Assembly (NCBI GenBank): GCA_029548805.1
Contig: JAKPMS010000022.1
Span: 1 to 32,674, forward strand
Source: Spirochaetota bacterium
GTDB lineage: Bacteria; Spirochaetota; Spirochaetia; Treponematales; UBA12059
DNA: 32,674 bases
Direction of reading: 5' to 3'
Made by a program: the position numbers and the translations under genes
Part shown: positions 23,293-32,176 of the stretch, piece by piece
Layout of the letters: each line of letters opens with the position of its first letter
Position numbering within the stretch: the first letter of the stretch is position 1
Notes under the pieces: model-generated
Told to the model about the DNA's origin: nothing
The model's input: the letters and a program-made list of their open reading frames with translations, nothing else
Database searches by the model: none

Positions 23293-23454
23293 GCTGCCAA
23301 CCCGGGTGCCGTGGCACCTGCAAAGGGTTGCAGACGCCGGACGAGTTTTCGTTACGGTGAAGCGGGGTTCCACGACCCCGGGCACAGGGTTTTCGGGCAC
23401 GCCCGCCAGGGTACGGCTTGTTGAATGCCTGGGTAAGCGATCTTTGGAGGATAC
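23293..23454 (+). promoter_or_regulatory. Structured 5' leader of the S10 operon
   Basis: About 160 bases of untranslated leader, clearly more GC-rich than the flanks. Visible hairpins are GGTGC/GCACC (23305-23318) enclosed by AACCC/GGGTT, CGGGG/CCCCG (23363-23380), and GGG/CCC around 23395-23404. GGAGG at 23446-23450 is the rpsJ ribosome binding site. There is no T run, so no attenuator is obvious. In E. coli the S10 leader is the target of L4 autoregulation; whether this unrelated-looking leader serves that role is inference. Confidence 0.5.
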
Positions 23455-23760
23455 ATGAAAGACAGAATCCGTGTAAGACTCAGGGGTTTTGACGTCCGCC
23501 TTATAGACGAAAGCGCAAAATCCATTGTAGCTACAGTGCAAAGAGCTGGTGCCAAGGTTTCAGGGCCCATACCTCTTCCCACTAAAATCAGCAAGTACAC
23601 CGTGCTTCGCTCGCCCCATGTCAATAAAAAGGCAAGGGAACAGTTCGAGATGCGAACACATAAACGGCTGATAGATATCCTTAGCCCCACACCGGATGTT
23701 ATGGATGCATTAATGAAGCTCGAATTGCCCGCCGGGGTGGATGTCGAGATAAAGCAGTAA
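23455..23760 (+). CDS. rpsJ: 30S ribosomal protein S10
   Basis: 101 aa, full length. Family stretches are [40 protein letters not shown] and [14 protein letters not shown]. It is a 30S head protein and, in many bacteria, the NusE antitermination factor. The ATG is 4 bases after GGAGG. It is the first gene of the S10-spc operon. The 44 bp gap to rplC contains a small hairpin ACGGT/ACCGT (23765-23779). Confidence 0.98.
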   Translation: MKDRIRVRLRGFDVRLIDESAKSIVATVQRAGAKVSGPIPLPTKISKYTVLRSPHVNKKAREQFEMRTHKRLIDILSPTPDVMDALMKLELPAGVDVEIKQ

Positions 23761-23804
23761 ATGGACGGTTTCGTACCGTACTGTTCAACGCTTAGGAGCA
23801 ATCA

Positions 23805-24431
23805 ATGATTGGATTGATCGGAAAAAAAGTTGGAATGACCCAGGTTTTTGACAGCACCGGAAAGCTTGTTCCGGTTACGGTTATTGCTGTTGCCAACAAC
23901 AAGGTTGTTTCCAAAAAGAAGACCGAGACTGACGGCTATAATGCTGTGGTTATAGGTTACAAGGACATGAAAAAATCTCATGTTACAAAACCCTACGCGG
24001 GCCAGTTCCCCGAAGGCATGACTCCCACCAAAATTCTGCATGAGCTGCGTGATTTTTCTGCGGAAGTTGAGCCTGGAGCCGAGTTGGGGGTGTCGCTTTT
24101 TGAAGGCACCCGCTTTGTGGATGTGACGGCTGTAAGCAAAGGCAAGGGGTTCCAGGGTGTTATTAAACGCTGGAATTTTGGCGGCGGCAGAAAAACCCAC
24201 GGCTCAAAATTTCACAGAGAGCCAGGTTCGACAGGCCAGAACACCTACCCGCACAAAACCTTTAAAAACAAGAAAATGCCGGGTCATATGGGTAACGAAC
24301 GCGTAACCGTGCAAAACCTGAAGCTTGTAAAAGTGGATGCGGAAAACGGTTTTATGCTGGTTCGCGGAGCTGTTCCGGGTCCGCGAGATTCTGTTGTGGT
24401 CGTACGCTCGGCCGTCAAGAAAGCTAGATGA
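23805..24431 (+). CDS. rplC: 50S ribosomal protein L3
   Basis: 208 aa, normal length. It begins MIGLIGKKVGMTQVFDSTGK and has the loop region FHREPGSTGQNTYPHKTF, which reaches the peptidyl-transferase centre; the Gln in GSTGQ corresponds to the residue methylated by PrmB in E. coli. An early 23S rRNA-binding assembly protein. AGGAG is 6 bases before the ATG. The gap to rplD is 12 bp. Confidence 0.98.
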   Translation: MIGLIGKKVGMTQVFDSTGKLVPVTVIAVANNKVVSKKKTETDGYNAVVIGYKDMKKSHVTKPYAGQFPEGMTPTKILHELRDFSAEVEPGAELGVSLFEGTRFVDVTAVSKGKGFQGVIKRWNFGGGRKTHGSKFHREPGSTGQNTYPHKTFKNKKMPGHMGNERVTVQNLKLVKVDAENGFMLVRGAVPGPRDSVVVVRSAVKKAR

Positions 24432-24443
24432 GGATAGACTGAT

Positions 24444-25079
24444 ATGGAAGGCAAAGTCTTTTCCGTAAGCGGCCAGGAATTACGGACCATTGACATGTCA
24501 GACAACGTTTTTGGCTTGCCCATAAACGAAGACGTTATCTGGTATGCTGTTAACAATGAGCTGGCCAATGCCAGGGTAGGCACTGCGGACACCAAAACCC
24601 GTAAAGAGGTGCATGGCACCGGCAGGAGGCCCTACGCCCAGAAAGGCACTGGCAGGGCAAGGCATGGAGACGTTAAATCCCCCATTTTTGTGGGCGGCGG
24701 CACCATTTTTGGGCCCCATCCAAGGGATTATTCATACTCCATAAACAAAAAAGCAAAACGCCTCGCAATGAAGAGTATTCTGAGTCTTAAGGCCCAGAAC
24801 AATTCCATGAAAATTGTAGAGGACTTTAGCGTGGAAAGTGCCAAGACCAGGGATATTTCCGCCATTCTTGACAAGCTGCTGCCTTCAGGCAAAAGGGAGC
24901 GCACTGTTGTCATTCTAAAAGATGATGACAGCTTGATCAAAAGGGCAGGAAGAAATATTCCATGGCTTCACTTTTTGACTTTTAACCGTCTAAGGGCTCA
25001 CGACCTCTTTTACGGAAGAAACGTAATAGTTATGGAGTCTGCTGTAAGCGGGCTTAACGACTTTTACGGTGAAGAGTAA
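24444..25079 (+). CDS. rplD: 50S ribosomal protein L4
   Basis: 211 aa, normal length. It has the long basic loop that reaches the exit tunnel ([20 protein letters not shown], then [20 protein letters not shown]). In E. coli L4 also represses its own operon through the S10 leader; here that is only a possibility. The ATG at 24444 is preceded by AGGA. The gap to rplW is 11 bp. Confidence 0.98.
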   Translation: MEGKVFSVSGQELRTIDMSDNVFGLPINEDVIWYAVNNELANARVGTADTKTRKEVHGTGRRPYAQKGTGRARHGDVKSPIFVGGGTIFGPHPRDYSYSINKKAKRLAMKSILSLKAQNNSMKIVEDFSVESAKTRDISAILDKLLPSGKRERTVVILKDDDSLIKRAGRNIPWLHFLTFNRLRAHDLFYGRNVIVMESAVSGLNDFYGEE

Positions 25080-25090
25080 GGTAGCTTGTA

Positions 25091-25375
25091 ATGCAGTACG
25101 AAAGCATACTTATAGAACCTGTCCTTAGCGAAAAGACCAATCTTTTGCGCGAAGAAGGAAAATACGTCTTCCGTGTTGACCATAGGTCCAATAAAACCCA
25201 GGTCATGGAGGCGGTCAGAAGGCTTTTTAATGTGCATCCTGTTTCATGCACAATTATCAATGTAAAAGGTAAGCCCAAAAGGCTTCGCTACCGCTCGGGT
25301 TATACTTCGTCCTGGAAGAAAGCCGTTGTTAGTCTTGCCAAAGGCGAGACAATCAAGGTTTTCGAGGGCGTGTGA
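25091..25375 (+). CDS. rplW: 50S ribosomal protein L23
   Basis: 94 aa, typical bacterial length. It starts MQYESILIEPVLSEKTNLLR, and YVFRVDHRSNKTQVMEAVRR follows. L23 sits at the tunnel exit and is the docking point for trigger factor and the signal recognition particle. AAGGTAG lies before the ATG. The gap to rplB is 18 bp. Confidence 0.97.
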   Translation: MQYESILIEPVLSEKTNLLREEGKYVFRVDHRSNKTQVMEAVRRLFNVHPVSCTIINVKGKPKRLRYRSGYTSSWKKAVVSLAKGETIKVFEGV

Positions 25376-25393
25376 GCGGAATAGGGGAAAATT

Positions 25394-26221
25394 ATGGCTA
25401 TTAAAACATTCAGGCCGACAACCCCGGGACTCAGGCACAGGGTGCAGGTTGTAAACGACGCCCTTAGCGTGGGTAACGAACCCCTCAAGAGTCTTACCAG
25501 CGGTAAGAAGCAGAAAGCCGGCCGTGCATCCAACGGCAGAATTTCTATGAGGCACAGGGGTGGCGGCCATAAACGCAAGTACAGGGAAATAGACTGGAAG
25601 CGGGACAAGTTCGGAGTTCCGGGCAAGGTTGCAAGCATAGAGTATGACCCCAACAGGTCTGCCAATATTGCCCTTGTAAACTATGTTGATGGAGAAAAGC
25701 GATACATTATTGCACCCCAGGGTTTGCTTGTAGGCCAGTCTGTCATGAGCGGACCCGATGCTTCCATCAACGTGGGCAACGCTATGCCGCTGGAAAGCAT
25801 CCCGGTAGGGTTTACTGTTCACAATGTGGAGCTGACTCTTGGCAAAGGCGGACAGATTGCCCGCTCTGCAGGCTCTGGCGCCCTTATAGTAGGCAGTGAT
25901 GGGGACTATATTACTTTGAAGCTTCCTTCCAACGAGCTGCGCCTGGTTTTCAAAAAATGCATGGCAACTATTGGCACAGTGGGCAACGAAGATCACATGA
26001 ATCAGCGTTTTGGCAAGGCCGGCCGCATTCGCTGGCTAGGCAAGAGGCCAAAGGTCAGAGGCGTTGCCATGAACCCGGTGGATCACCCCCATGGCGGAGG
26101 TGAGGGCCGTGGAAAAGGTTACAAGCAGCCTGTTACCCCTTGGGGACAGCCTTGTAAGGGTTACAAGACGCGCGATCCCCATAAGCCGTCCAGTCGCTTC
26201 ATTGTGAAGCGCCGCAAGTGA
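25394..26221 (+). CDS. rplB: 50S ribosomal protein L2
   Basis: 275 aa, full length. Both rRNA-binding halves are present, and the C-terminal loop [20 protein letters not shown] carries the conserved His needed for peptidyl-transferase assembly. GGGGA precedes the ATG at 25394. It is followed after 18 bp by rpsS. No anomaly was seen. Confidence 0.98.
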   Translation: MAIKTFRPTTPGLRHRVQVVNDALSVGNEPLKSLTSGKKQKAGRASNGRISMRHRGGGHKRKYREIDWKRDKFGVPGKVASIEYDPNRSANIALVNYVDGEKRYIIAPQGLLVGQSVMSGPDASINVGNAMPLESIPVGFTVHNVELTLGKGGQIARSAGSGALIVGSDGDYITLKLPSNELRLVFKKCMATIGTVGNEDHMNQRFGKAGRIRWLGKRPKVRGVAMNPVDHPHGGGEGRGKGYKQPVTPWGQPCKGYKTRDPHKPSSRFIVKRRK

Positions 26222-26239
26222 AAAGGATAGGAGCAAACC

Positions 26240-26521
26240 GTGTCCAGGTCAGTTAAGAAGGGCCCGTTCATAGAAAAAAGCCTTTACAAGAAAATTCTTG
26301 AGGCTTCAAAAACGGGCGACAAAAGGGTTTTAAAAACCTATTCCCGCTGCTCCACCATAATTCCCGAGATGGTAGGCCTTACCTTGTCTGTTTACAATGG
26401 CAAGAGCTGGATTCCTGTATACATTACAGAAAACCTTGTAGGGCATAAGCTGGGAGAATTTTCTCCTACCCGTATTTTCAGGAGTCATGCAGGCTCTGAT
26501 AAAAAAGCGGACAGGAAATAG
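26240..26521 (+). CDS. rpsS: 30S ribosomal protein S19
   Basis: 93 aa, normal length. It starts with GTG (read as Met) followed by [18 protein letters not shown], and contains [21 protein letters not shown]19 binds 16S rRNA in the head near the A site. The start is supported by TAGGAG about 8 bases upstream and by the conserved N-terminus. The gap to rplV is 7 bp. Confidence 0.98.
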   Translation: MSRSVKKGPFIEKSLYKKILEASKTGDKRVLKTYSRCSTIIPEMVGLTLSVYNGKSWIPVYITENLVGHKLGEFSPTRIFRSHAGSDKKADRK

Positions 26522-26528
26522 GTGAAGT

Positions 26529-26891
26529 ATGGCAGCTAATACAGTTTACAAGGCAAATGCCAGATATTTGATGGGTTCTCCGTCCAAGGTTCGGCCCGTT
26601 GCCGATTTGGTCAGGAACAAGCCCTACACAGAAGCTTTGGCAATTCTAGATCATCTGCCCAACAAGGGTGCCGGGTTGATCAAAAAGGTGCTTGTTTCAG
26701 CAGCATCCAATGCCCTAAACAAAAACCGGAAACTTGCAGAAGACATGCTCTATGTCAAGGAAGTTCAGGTTAACGACGGGCCCAGATTGCGCCGGGTATG
26801 GTTCAGGGCTCGCGGAAGGGCCGATATGCTTGTAAAACAAATGTGCCATATTTCTGTGGCCGTTGACGAAATAGCAAGGGCGGAGGCGTAA
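26529..26891 (+). CDS. rplV: 50S ribosomal protein L22
   Basis: 120 aa. It contains [20 protein letters not shown] and the beta-hairpin region ([20 protein letters not shown], then [14 protein letters not shown]) that lines the exit tunnel and is a site of macrolide-resistance changes in other bacteria. Length and motifs are normal. rpsC begins one base after the stop codon, which suggests translational coupling. Confidence 0.98.
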   Translation: MAANTVYKANARYLMGSPSKVRPVADLVRNKPYTEALAILDHLPNKGAGLIKKVLVSAASNALNKNRKLAEDMLYVKEVQVNDGPRLRRVWFRARGRADMLVKQMCHISVAVDEIARAEA

Positions 26892-26892
26892 A

Positions 26893-27690
26893 GTGGGACA
26901 AAAGGTTAATCCCATCGGTCTCAGGATCGGCATAAATAAGGATTGGAAGTCCCGCTGGTATGTAGACCCCAGAGACTATGCAAAAACACTGCATGAAGAT
27001 CTTAAGCTCAGGAAAAATCTTCATGAATTGCCTGAGGCAAAAAACGCTGATATCTCGGAAATCGAGATAATAAGGCATCCGCAAAGGGTTACGGTGGTAA
27101 TTCACACAGCCAAACCCGGAGTTCTAATAGGACAAAAGGGTGCCAACATAGAGAGGATTGGGCTTGAGCTTCAGAAATCTGTTTCTAAAAAGATTAATCT
27201 GAAGATCAAGGAGGTCAAAAAGGTAGAAACCAACGCACAGATAGTGGCACAGAATATTTGCAGGCAGCTTGAGGGCAGGGGTTCTTTCCGAAGGACTATG
27301 AAAACTGCTGTAAGCACTGCAATGAGGGGCGGAGCCCAGGGCTGCAAGGTGCGCATGTCTGGCCGTCTTGGCGGCGCGGACATGAGCCGTACCGAAGAAT
27401 ACAAAGAGGGCAGGGTCCCGCTACATACTCTCAGGGCCGACATAGACTACGGCTTCTGGGAAGCATTTACGAGTTATGGCAAAATTGGTGTAAAAGTTTG
27501 GATATGCAAGAGCGACAACACTGTCAGCGCTGACAAAAAGGATGATGCCGGTCTTATGCCGGGCAGGCCCCGCAGAGAGTACGGCAGCAGGCCTGAAAGA
27601 AGCAGCGAACGGCATGGTCAGGACAGGGCTCCAAGAGGGCCCAGATCCGGCAGCAGTAGCTCAAGAGGTCCAAGAGAGGCTAGGAGCTAG
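26893..27690 (+). CDS. rpsC: 30S ribosomal protein S3 with long basic C-terminal tail
   Basis: 265 aa; many bacterial S3 proteins have about 210-240. It starts with GTG followed by [20 protein letters not shown]. The KH domain ([20 protein letters not shown]) and the C-terminal domain ([20 protein letters not shown]) are intact, so mRNA-entry function should be normal. The last 50 or so residues after VWICKSDN are low complexity, rich in Arg, Ser, Gly and Pro ([20 protein letters not shown]). Tails of this kind occur in other lineages and are not required by the fold. rplP follows after 2 bp. Confidence 0.97.
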   Translation: MGQKVNPIGLRIGINKDWKSRWYVDPRDYAKTLHEDLKLRKNLHELPEAKNADISEIEIIRHPQRVTVVIHTAKPGVLIGQKGANIERIGLELQKSVSKKINLKIKEVKKVETNAQIVAQNICRQLEGRGSFRRTMKTAVSTAMRGGAQGCKVRMSGRLGGADMSRTEEYKEGRVPLHTLRADIDYGFWEAFTSYGKIGVKVWICKSDNTVSADKKDDAGLMPGRPRREYGSRPERSSERHGQDRAPRGPRSGSSSSRGPREARS

Positions 27691-27692
27691 GT

Positions 27693-28115
27693 ATGCTTTC
27701 ACCTAAAAGAGTAAAACACCGCAAAGTGCAGCGCGGACGTGTAAAGGGCGAAGCACATAGCGGCAATGCAATATCCTTTGGAGAATACGGGCTTGTTTGC
27801 CAGGAACCCATGTGGATAACCAACCGGCAGCTTGAAGCAGCCCGCGTTGCATTGAACAGGTCCATAAAAAGGGGCGGCAAGCTGTGGATAAGGATTTTTC
27901 CGGACAAACCATTCTGCAAAAAGCCTCTGGAAGTCCGCATGGGCAAAGGCAAGGGCGGCCCTGAGTACTGGGTTGCCGTGGTAAGGCCCGGAACCGTCAT
28001 GTTTGAACTGGCTGGAGTTCCAAGAGAAACCGCCGCCGAGGCCATGCGCCTTGCAGGATCTAAGCTTCCAATTAAAACGAAGTTCATAGCCCGCGCCGAT
28101 ATGGAAATGGAGTGA
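27693..28115 (+). CDS. rplP: 50S ribosomal protein L16
   Basis: 140 aa, normal length. It starts [20 protein letters not shown] and contains [20 protein letters not shown] and [21 protein letters not shown]16 positions the A-site tRNA and is added late in 50S assembly. TAGGAG lies in the end of rpsC. The gap to rpmC is 4 bp. Confidence 0.98.
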   Translation: MLSPKRVKHRKVQRGRVKGEAHSGNAISFGEYGLVCQEPMWITNRQLEAARVALNRSIKRGGKLWIRIFPDKPFCKKPLEVRMGKGKGGPEYWVAVVRPGTVMFELAGVPRETAAEAMRLAGSKLPIKTKFIARADMEME

Positions 28116-28119
28116 GCCA

Positions 28120-28329
28120 ATGAAAAATTCGTTCAAGGAACTTAAGCTGGAAGAACTTGTAGCCAAGCGTGAAGAGCTGGGAAAAAAATACTTTGACCTT
28201 CGCTTTCAGATGGTAATAGGTCATGTGGACAATCCGCTAAAAAAGCGCGAGCTCCGCAGGCAAATAGCCAGGCTAAATACGCTTATAAGCCAAAAAGAGG
28301 CTGGTGCCGCAGGCACTGCCAAAGCCTGA
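28120..28329 (+). CDS. rpmC: 50S ribosomal protein L29
   Basis: 69 aa two-helix protein: NSFKELKLEELVAKREELGK, then YFDLRFQMVIGHVDNP and LRRQIARLNTLISQKE. It sits beside L23 at the tunnel exit. An Ala/Gly-rich tail of about eight residues is present. It starts 4 bp after rplP. Confidence 0.96.
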   Translation: MKNSFKELKLEELVAKREELGKKYFDLRFQMVIGHVDNPLKKRELRRQIARLNTLISQKEAGAAGTAKA

Positions 28330-28343
28330 TGGAGGACAAGTAA

Positions 28344-28607
28344 ATGGAAGATAAAGTCGAAAGAAAAAGGCCGGTCCTTCAGGGCATTGTAGTTAGTGAC
28401 AAAATGGACAAAACCATAGTTGTCGAAATTTTGATGAGGAAGCTTCATCCTCTTTATAAAAAGTACTTGACCAGAAGCAAAAAGGTTAAGGCCCATGACG
28501 AGAACAATGAAGCCAAATCCGGTGATACTGTACGCATTGTTGAAACAAGGCCCTTGTCAAGGGAAAAAAGATGGCGCTTGGCTGGCATAGTCGAGCGGGC
28601 AAAATAG
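28344..28607 (+). CDS. rpsQ: 30S ribosomal protein S17
   Basis: 87 aa OB-fold protein with [60 protein letters not shown]. An early 16S rRNA-binding protein of the 30S body. GGAGG (28331-28335) is 8 bases before the ATG. The gap to rplN is 18 bp. Confidence 0.97.
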   Translation: MEDKVERKRPVLQGIVVSDKMDKTIVVEILMRKLHPLYKKYLTRSKKVKAHDENNEAKSGDTVRIVETRPLSREKRWRLAGIVERAK

Positions 28608-28625
28608 AAACCGGAGAGAATCGGA

Positions 28626-28994
28626 ATGATACAGGTTGAATCAAGGCTTAATGTGGCCGACAACTCCGGCGCCAAAATTGTGCAGTGCATAAAGGTTCTA
28701 GGTGGATCCAAAAGGCGCTACGCATCTATTGGCGATATTATTGTTGTCGCTGTTAAGACTACATTGCCAAATTCGGCAATTAAAAAGGGTTCCGTAGAAC
28801 GGGCTGTCATAGTCAGGGTACACAAAGAGTACCGCAGGCCTGACGGAACCTACATCAGGTTTGATGACAATGCCTGCGTCATCATTGACGCTAACAAAAA
28901 CCCCAAGGGCAAACGTATTTTCGGGCCTGTCGCTAGGGAATTGCGCGACAAGGACTACATGAAAATAGTGTCGCTTGCCCCTGAGGTCCTCTAA
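28626..28994 (+). CDS. rplN: 50S ribosomal protein L14
   Basis: 122 aa, the standard length. It starts [20 protein letters not shown] and contains [20 protein letters not shown] and [21 protein letters not shown]14 forms part of the intersubunit bridge and is the docking site of the silencing factor RsfS. The stop codon is within the region containing the rplX ribosome binding site AAGGAG. Confidence 0.98.
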   Translation: MIQVESRLNVADNSGAKIVQCIKVLGGSKRRYASIGDIIVVAVKTTLPNSAIKKGSVERAVIVRVHKEYRRPDGTYIRFDDNACVIIDANKNPKGKRIFGPVARELRDKDYMKIVSLAPEVL

Positions 28995-29004
28995 GGAGAG
29001 GGCG

Positions 29005-29328
29005 ATGACGCAAGACAAGGTAAAGACAAAGCTTAGAAAAGATGATCTTGTCAGGATAATTTCCGGCAAGGAACGCGGAAAACAGGGAAAAATTGTCAAG
29101 ATAGACATAGTTAAGGGCAGGGCCATCATTCACGGGCTCAACATGGTAAAAAAGGCCATGAAAAAGAGATCCCAGAATGACAGGGGCGGTATTGTAGAAA
29201 TAGAAGCCCCTATCAGGCTTAACAACATGATGATAGTCTGCAAAAAATGCGGCCCAACCCGGATATCTTACAAGCTGGAAGGCGACGCCAAAAAACGCGT
29301 TTGCCGCAAATGCGGGGAGGCATTCTGA
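29005..29328 (+). CDS. rplX: 50S ribosomal protein L24, zinc-ribbon form
   Basis: 107 aa. The KOW motif ([20 protein letters not shown]) near the N-terminus is followed by a C-terminal pair CKKCG and CRKCG that could bind zinc, a form found in several bacterial phyla. L24 starts 50S assembly. The start is ATG at 29005, with AAGGAG (28993-28998) 6 bases upstream; an in-frame start further up would overlap rplN needlessly. The stop TGA shares one base with the rplE start codon (TGATG). Confidence 0.96.
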   Translation: MTQDKVKTKLRKDDLVRIISGKERGKQGKIVKIDIVKGRAIIHGLNMVKKAMKKRSQNDRGGIVEIEAPIRLNNMMIVCKKCGPTRISYKLEGDAKKRVCRKCGEAF

Positions 29329-29909
29329 TGGCAGCCAAGCAGAAAACTGCAAAAGAGATAAAGGTAAATGTACCCAGGCTCAAGAAAATATACGCAGAAA
29401 AAATAGCCCCCGAACTGATAGGCGAATTCGGATACACATCCAGTATGCAGGTTCCAAGGCTTGTAAAGATGATTGTTTCCATGGGTGTGGGCGAGGCCAG
29501 GGAGAATAAAAAGCTTCTGGATGCTGCTGTTACGGATATAGGTATTATAACAGGGCAGAAGGCTGTAAAGACCAAGGCCAAAAAATCCATTGCCACCTTC
29601 AAATTGAGAGAAGGCCAGGAAATTGGTTGCAGGGTTACGCTCAGGGGCGCCCAGATGTGGGAATTTCTGGACAGGCTTGTAAATGTTGCCCTGCCTCGTG
29701 TAAAGGACTTCAGGGGAGTCAATCCCAATGCATTTGATGGTCATGGCAATTATTCCATGGGTATTACCGAACAGATCATTTTTCCGGAAATTGACTATGA
29801 CAAGATTGAAAAGGTGATGGGCATGAATGTGGCCATCGTAACCAGTGCCAGAACGGACAAGGAAGCCAAAAGCCTGCTTGCCAAACTGGGCATGCCTTTC
29901 AGGAAGTAG
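29328..29909 (+). CDS. rplE: 50S ribosomal protein L5
   Basis: 193 aa with [20 protein letters not shown], then [33 protein letters not shown] and [20 protein letters not shown]. It binds 5S rRNA in the central protuberance. The start is ATG at 29328, with GGAGG (29316-29320) 7 bases upstream. It overlaps the rplX stop by one base, so translation is coupled. An N-terminal stretch of about 10 Lys/Ala-rich residues precedes the fold. Confidence 0.97.
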   Translation: MAAKQKTAKEIKVNVPRLKKIYAEKIAPELIGEFGYTSSMQVPRLVKMIVSMGVGEARENKKLLDAAVTDIGIITGQKAVKTKAKKSIATFKLREGQEIGCRVTLRGAQMWEFLDRLVNVALPRVKDFRGVNPNAFDGHGNYSMGITEQIIFPEIDYDKIEKVMGMNVAIVTSARTDKEAKSLLAKLGMPFRK

Positions 29910-29921
29910 GAGAGTATTTTA

Positions 29922-30107
29922 ATGGCGAGAAAAGCTATGATACTTAAGGCGCTTGAAAAGCCAAAGTATATGACCAGGCGTGTCAATCGCTGCAAAATAT
30001 GCGGGCGGCCCCGAGGCTATTTAAGGAAGTTCGACATGTGCCGAATTTGCTTCCGGAAGCTGGCAAACGAAGGCCTCATCCCGGGCGTTACAAAATCGAG
30101 TTGGTAG
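29922..30107 (+). CDS. rpsN: 30S ribosomal protein S14 type Z (zinc-binding)
   Basis: 61 aa, the short form. The zinc-binding pair is present: CKICG and CRIC in a module with [20 protein letters not shown], ending [11 protein letters not shown]. It acts in the 30S head next to S19. The short zinc form rather than the long zinc-free form is encoded here. GGAGAG lies about 8 bases before the ATG. Confidence 0.98.
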   Translation: MARKAMILKALEKPKYMTRRVNRCKICGRPRGYLRKFDMCRICFRKLANEGLIPGVTKSSW

Positions 30108-30117
30108 GAGGAGAGGA

Positions 30118-30516
30118 ATGAGCGTTTCTGACCCCATCTCCGATATGTTGACCAAGGTTCGCAATGCAAGCATGGCTCGACATGAAAAGGTAGACATACC
30201 TACATCCAGGCTTAAGCTTGAGATTGTAAAAATTCTTAAAACCGAAGGTTTTATTAAAAACTTCAAGAAGCTCGTACAGGACAATCAGAATTATATCCGG
30301 ATTTTCCTAAAGTATGATGAAGAAAACGAACCCATCCTTCATGGGCTGGAAAAAGTTTCCAAACCTGGAAGAAGGGTATACACCGGCTATAAGGGTTTGC
30401 CCAGGGTGCACAACGGATATGGAACACTGATTGTTTCCACCTCCGAAGGTGTTACAACCGGCAAAAAAGCTGCTGAAAAAAAGGTCGGTGGCGAGCTTAT
30501 CTGCACCGTTTGGTAA
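30118..30516 (+). CDS. rpsH: 30S ribosomal protein S8
   Basis: 132 aa, normal length. It starts [20 protein letters not shown] and ends with the conserved [20 protein letters not shown] and [10 protein letters not shown]8 binds helix 21 of 16S rRNA; in E. coli it also represses the spc part of the operon. GGAGAGG directly precedes the ATG. Confidence 0.98.
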   Translation: MSVSDPISDMLTKVRNASMARHEKVDIPTSRLKLEIVKILKTEGFIKNFKKLVQDNQNYIRIFLKYDEENEPILHGLEKVSKPGRRVYTGYKGLPRVHNGYGTLIVSTSEGVTTGKKAAEKKVGGELICTVW

Positions 30517-30531
30517 AAGAAGGGAAGCGCC

Positions 30532-31077
30532 ATGTCTAGGATAGGCTATAAGCCAATAACGGTACCTAAAGGCGTTACTGTCGCCGTGCATGGTAAGAAG
30601 GTTAATGTGGAAGGCCCAAAGGGCAAACTGTCGCAGGACCTGGCCACGGATCTTGTTACTTTTGACATAAAAGACGGCATCATAAACGTCAGCAGGTCCA
30701 ATGAAGAAAAGCAGACCAAGGCTTTTCATGGCCTTTATCGTAATTTGATAAATAATATGGTTGTTGGTGTTACCGAGGGCTTTAAAAAAGTTCTCATAAT
30801 CAATGGAGTGGGCTTTAAGGCAGATATCCAGGGAAAACTGCTTATCTTAAGCCTTGGGTATTCCAGTGATATATATGTGGGCATACCTGAAGGTATCAGC
30901 GCCACCATAGAAGCCAATAACCAGAAAATAGTGTTGTCAGGCACTGACAAGCAGCTGGTAGGCCAATTTGCCAGTGAAATTCGCAGGCTGCGTAAACCTG
31001 AACCATATAAAGGCAAAGGTATCCGCTATGAGACCGAGACCATTCGCAAGAAGGTCGGTAAAACAGGCGTTAAATAA
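30532..31077 (+). CDS. rplF: 50S ribosomal protein L6
   Basis: 181 aa, normal length, with two similar alpha/beta halves. It starts MSRIGYKPITVPKGVTVAVH and ends with RRLRKPEPYKGKGIRYETET and IRKKVGKTGVK. L6 lies near the sarcin-ricin loop where elongation factors act. AAGGGAAG precedes the ATG. The gap to rplR is 9 bp. Confidence 0.98.
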   Translation: MSRIGYKPITVPKGVTVAVHGKKVNVEGPKGKLSQDLATDLVTFDIKDGIINVSRSNEEKQTKAFHGLYRNLINNMVVGVTEGFKKVLIINGVGFKADIQGKLLILSLGYSSDIYVGIPEGISATIEANNQKIVLSGTDKQLVGQFASEIRRLRKPEPYKGKGIRYETETIRKKVGKTGVK

Positions 31078-31086
31078 GGGACGGCC

Positions 31087-31452
31087 ATGAGTACTAAAGA
31101 ACTTTCAGAGAAAAACAGGCGAATGGCAGCAAGAAAGCTGCATATTCGCAAAAGAATAAGTGGTACTGCCATAAGGCCAAGGCTGGCAGTTTTTAAATCC
31201 AACAAGTATCTGTATGTACAAGCTATAGACGATGAGGCCGGTGTAACCCTGGCTTCTGCCAGCACGCTTGAACAGGCTCTCAAGGGCACCAAAGCCACAA
31301 TAGAGGGTGGTGCAAAGCTGGGAGAGCTTATAGGAGCCCGTCTTGGAGAAAAGAAAATAGAAGCTGTTCTTTTTGACAGAAGTGGTTATCGCTATCATGG
31401 CGTAGTCAAGGCTATAGCTGACGGAACCCGCAAAGCCGGGATCAAATTCTAG
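31087..31452 (+). CDS. rplR: 50S ribosomal protein L18
   Basis: 121 aa. The basic N-terminus (RRMAARKLHIRKRISGTAIR) is followed by RLAVFKSNKYLYVQAIDDEA and the conserved end FDRSGYRYHGVVKAIADGTR. It binds 5S rRNA with L5. AGGGA precedes the ATG. The gap to rpsE is 9 bp. Confidence 0.98.
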   Translation: MSTKELSEKNRRMAARKLHIRKRISGTAIRPRLAVFKSNKYLYVQAIDDEAGVTLASASTLEQALKGTKATIEGGAKLGELIGARLGEKKIEAVLFDRSGYRYHGVVKAIADGTRKAGIKF

Positions 31453-31461
31453 GGGGCGTTC

Positions 31462-31971
31462 GTGGATAAAAGAGACAGGGATGACAAATCCCGCGATATC
31501 TACGTTGAAAAGCTTGTCAAGTTAAACCGGACGGCCAAAGTGGTTAAGGGCGGCCGCAGGTTCTCCTTTTCGGCTTTGACTGTAGTCGGTGACAAGGCAG
31601 GTAATGTGGGCTATGGATTTGGAAAAGCCAACGATGTTACAGAAGCCATCAGAAAGAGTATAGACAAGGCAAAAAGAAACATGGTCAAGCTTTCCATCAA
31701 AAATGGAACCATACCCCATGATATAATAGGTTATTACAAAGCATCCAAAGTAATAATGATGCCTGCTTTCCCCGGCTCCGGAATTATTGCCGGCGGAGCT
31801 GTGCGTGCCATCATGGAAGCCGGCGGCATAACGGACGTTCAGGCCAAATGTATTGGTTCCAGGACTGCCATAAATGTGGTAAAGGCAACTTTTTCCGGGC
31901 TTGGCAACATAATGGATGCAAAGGCAGTTGCGCATAACAGGGGCAAGGCCATTATGGATATGTGGGGTTGA
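31462..31971 (+). CDS. rpsE: 30S ribosomal protein S5
   Basis: 169 aa. It starts with GTG; the conserved part begins [20 protein letters not shown], followed by [20 protein letters not shown] and [21 protein letters not shown]5 contributes to decoding accuracy and the mRNA-entry helicase site. The GTG is preceded by GGGGGCG. The stop is 2 bases before the rpmD ATG. Confidence 0.97.
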   Translation: MDKRDRDDKSRDIYVEKLVKLNRTAKVVKGGRRFSFSALTVVGDKAGNVGYGFGKANDVTEAIRKSIDKAKRNMVKLSIKNGTIPHDIIGYYKASKVIMMPAFPGSGIIAGGAVRAIMEAGGITDVQAKCIGSRTAINVVKATFSGLGNIMDAKAVAHNRGKAIMDMWG

Positions 31972-31973
31972 TT

Positions 31974-32171
31974 ATGGCTGAAATGATAGAAATAAAGCTT
32001 AAAAGAAGCACTATCGGCAGAAAGCCGGACCAGAGGGCAACAGTACGTTCATTGGGCCTTGGAAAAATAAATTCCACTGTTGTCCAGGAAGCAAGCCCTT
32101 CCATTTTGGGTATGGTAGAAAAAGTAAGGCATTTGGTAGAAGTAAAACCCCATGCCACGGCCAAGGAGTAA
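31974..32171 (+). CDS. rpmD: 50S ribosomal protein L30
   Basis: 65 aa with [20 protein letters not shown], then [12 protein letters not shown] and [14 protein letters not shown]. The start chosen is ATG at 31974, 2 bases after the rpsE stop, with GGGG 6 bases upstream; ATG at 31983 is an alternative that would fit the family length equally well. A short tail KPHATAKE extends past the usual end. Confidence 0.94.
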   Translation: MAEMIEIKLKRSTIGRKPDQRATVRSLGLGKINSTVVQEASPSILGMVEKVRHLVEVKPHATAKE

Positions 32172-32176
32172 TTTAA

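Noticed and set aside
23363-23380. T arm of a tRNA (CGGGG/CCCCG hairpin with TTC)
   Set aside because: The loop has eight bases rather than seven, no anticodon or D arm fits upstream, and no acceptor stem closes around it.
23203-23424. A protein-coding gene in the S10 leader region
   Set aside because: The frame spans the promoter and hairpin region, has no ribosome binding site, and its translation is compositionally odd with no family resemblance.
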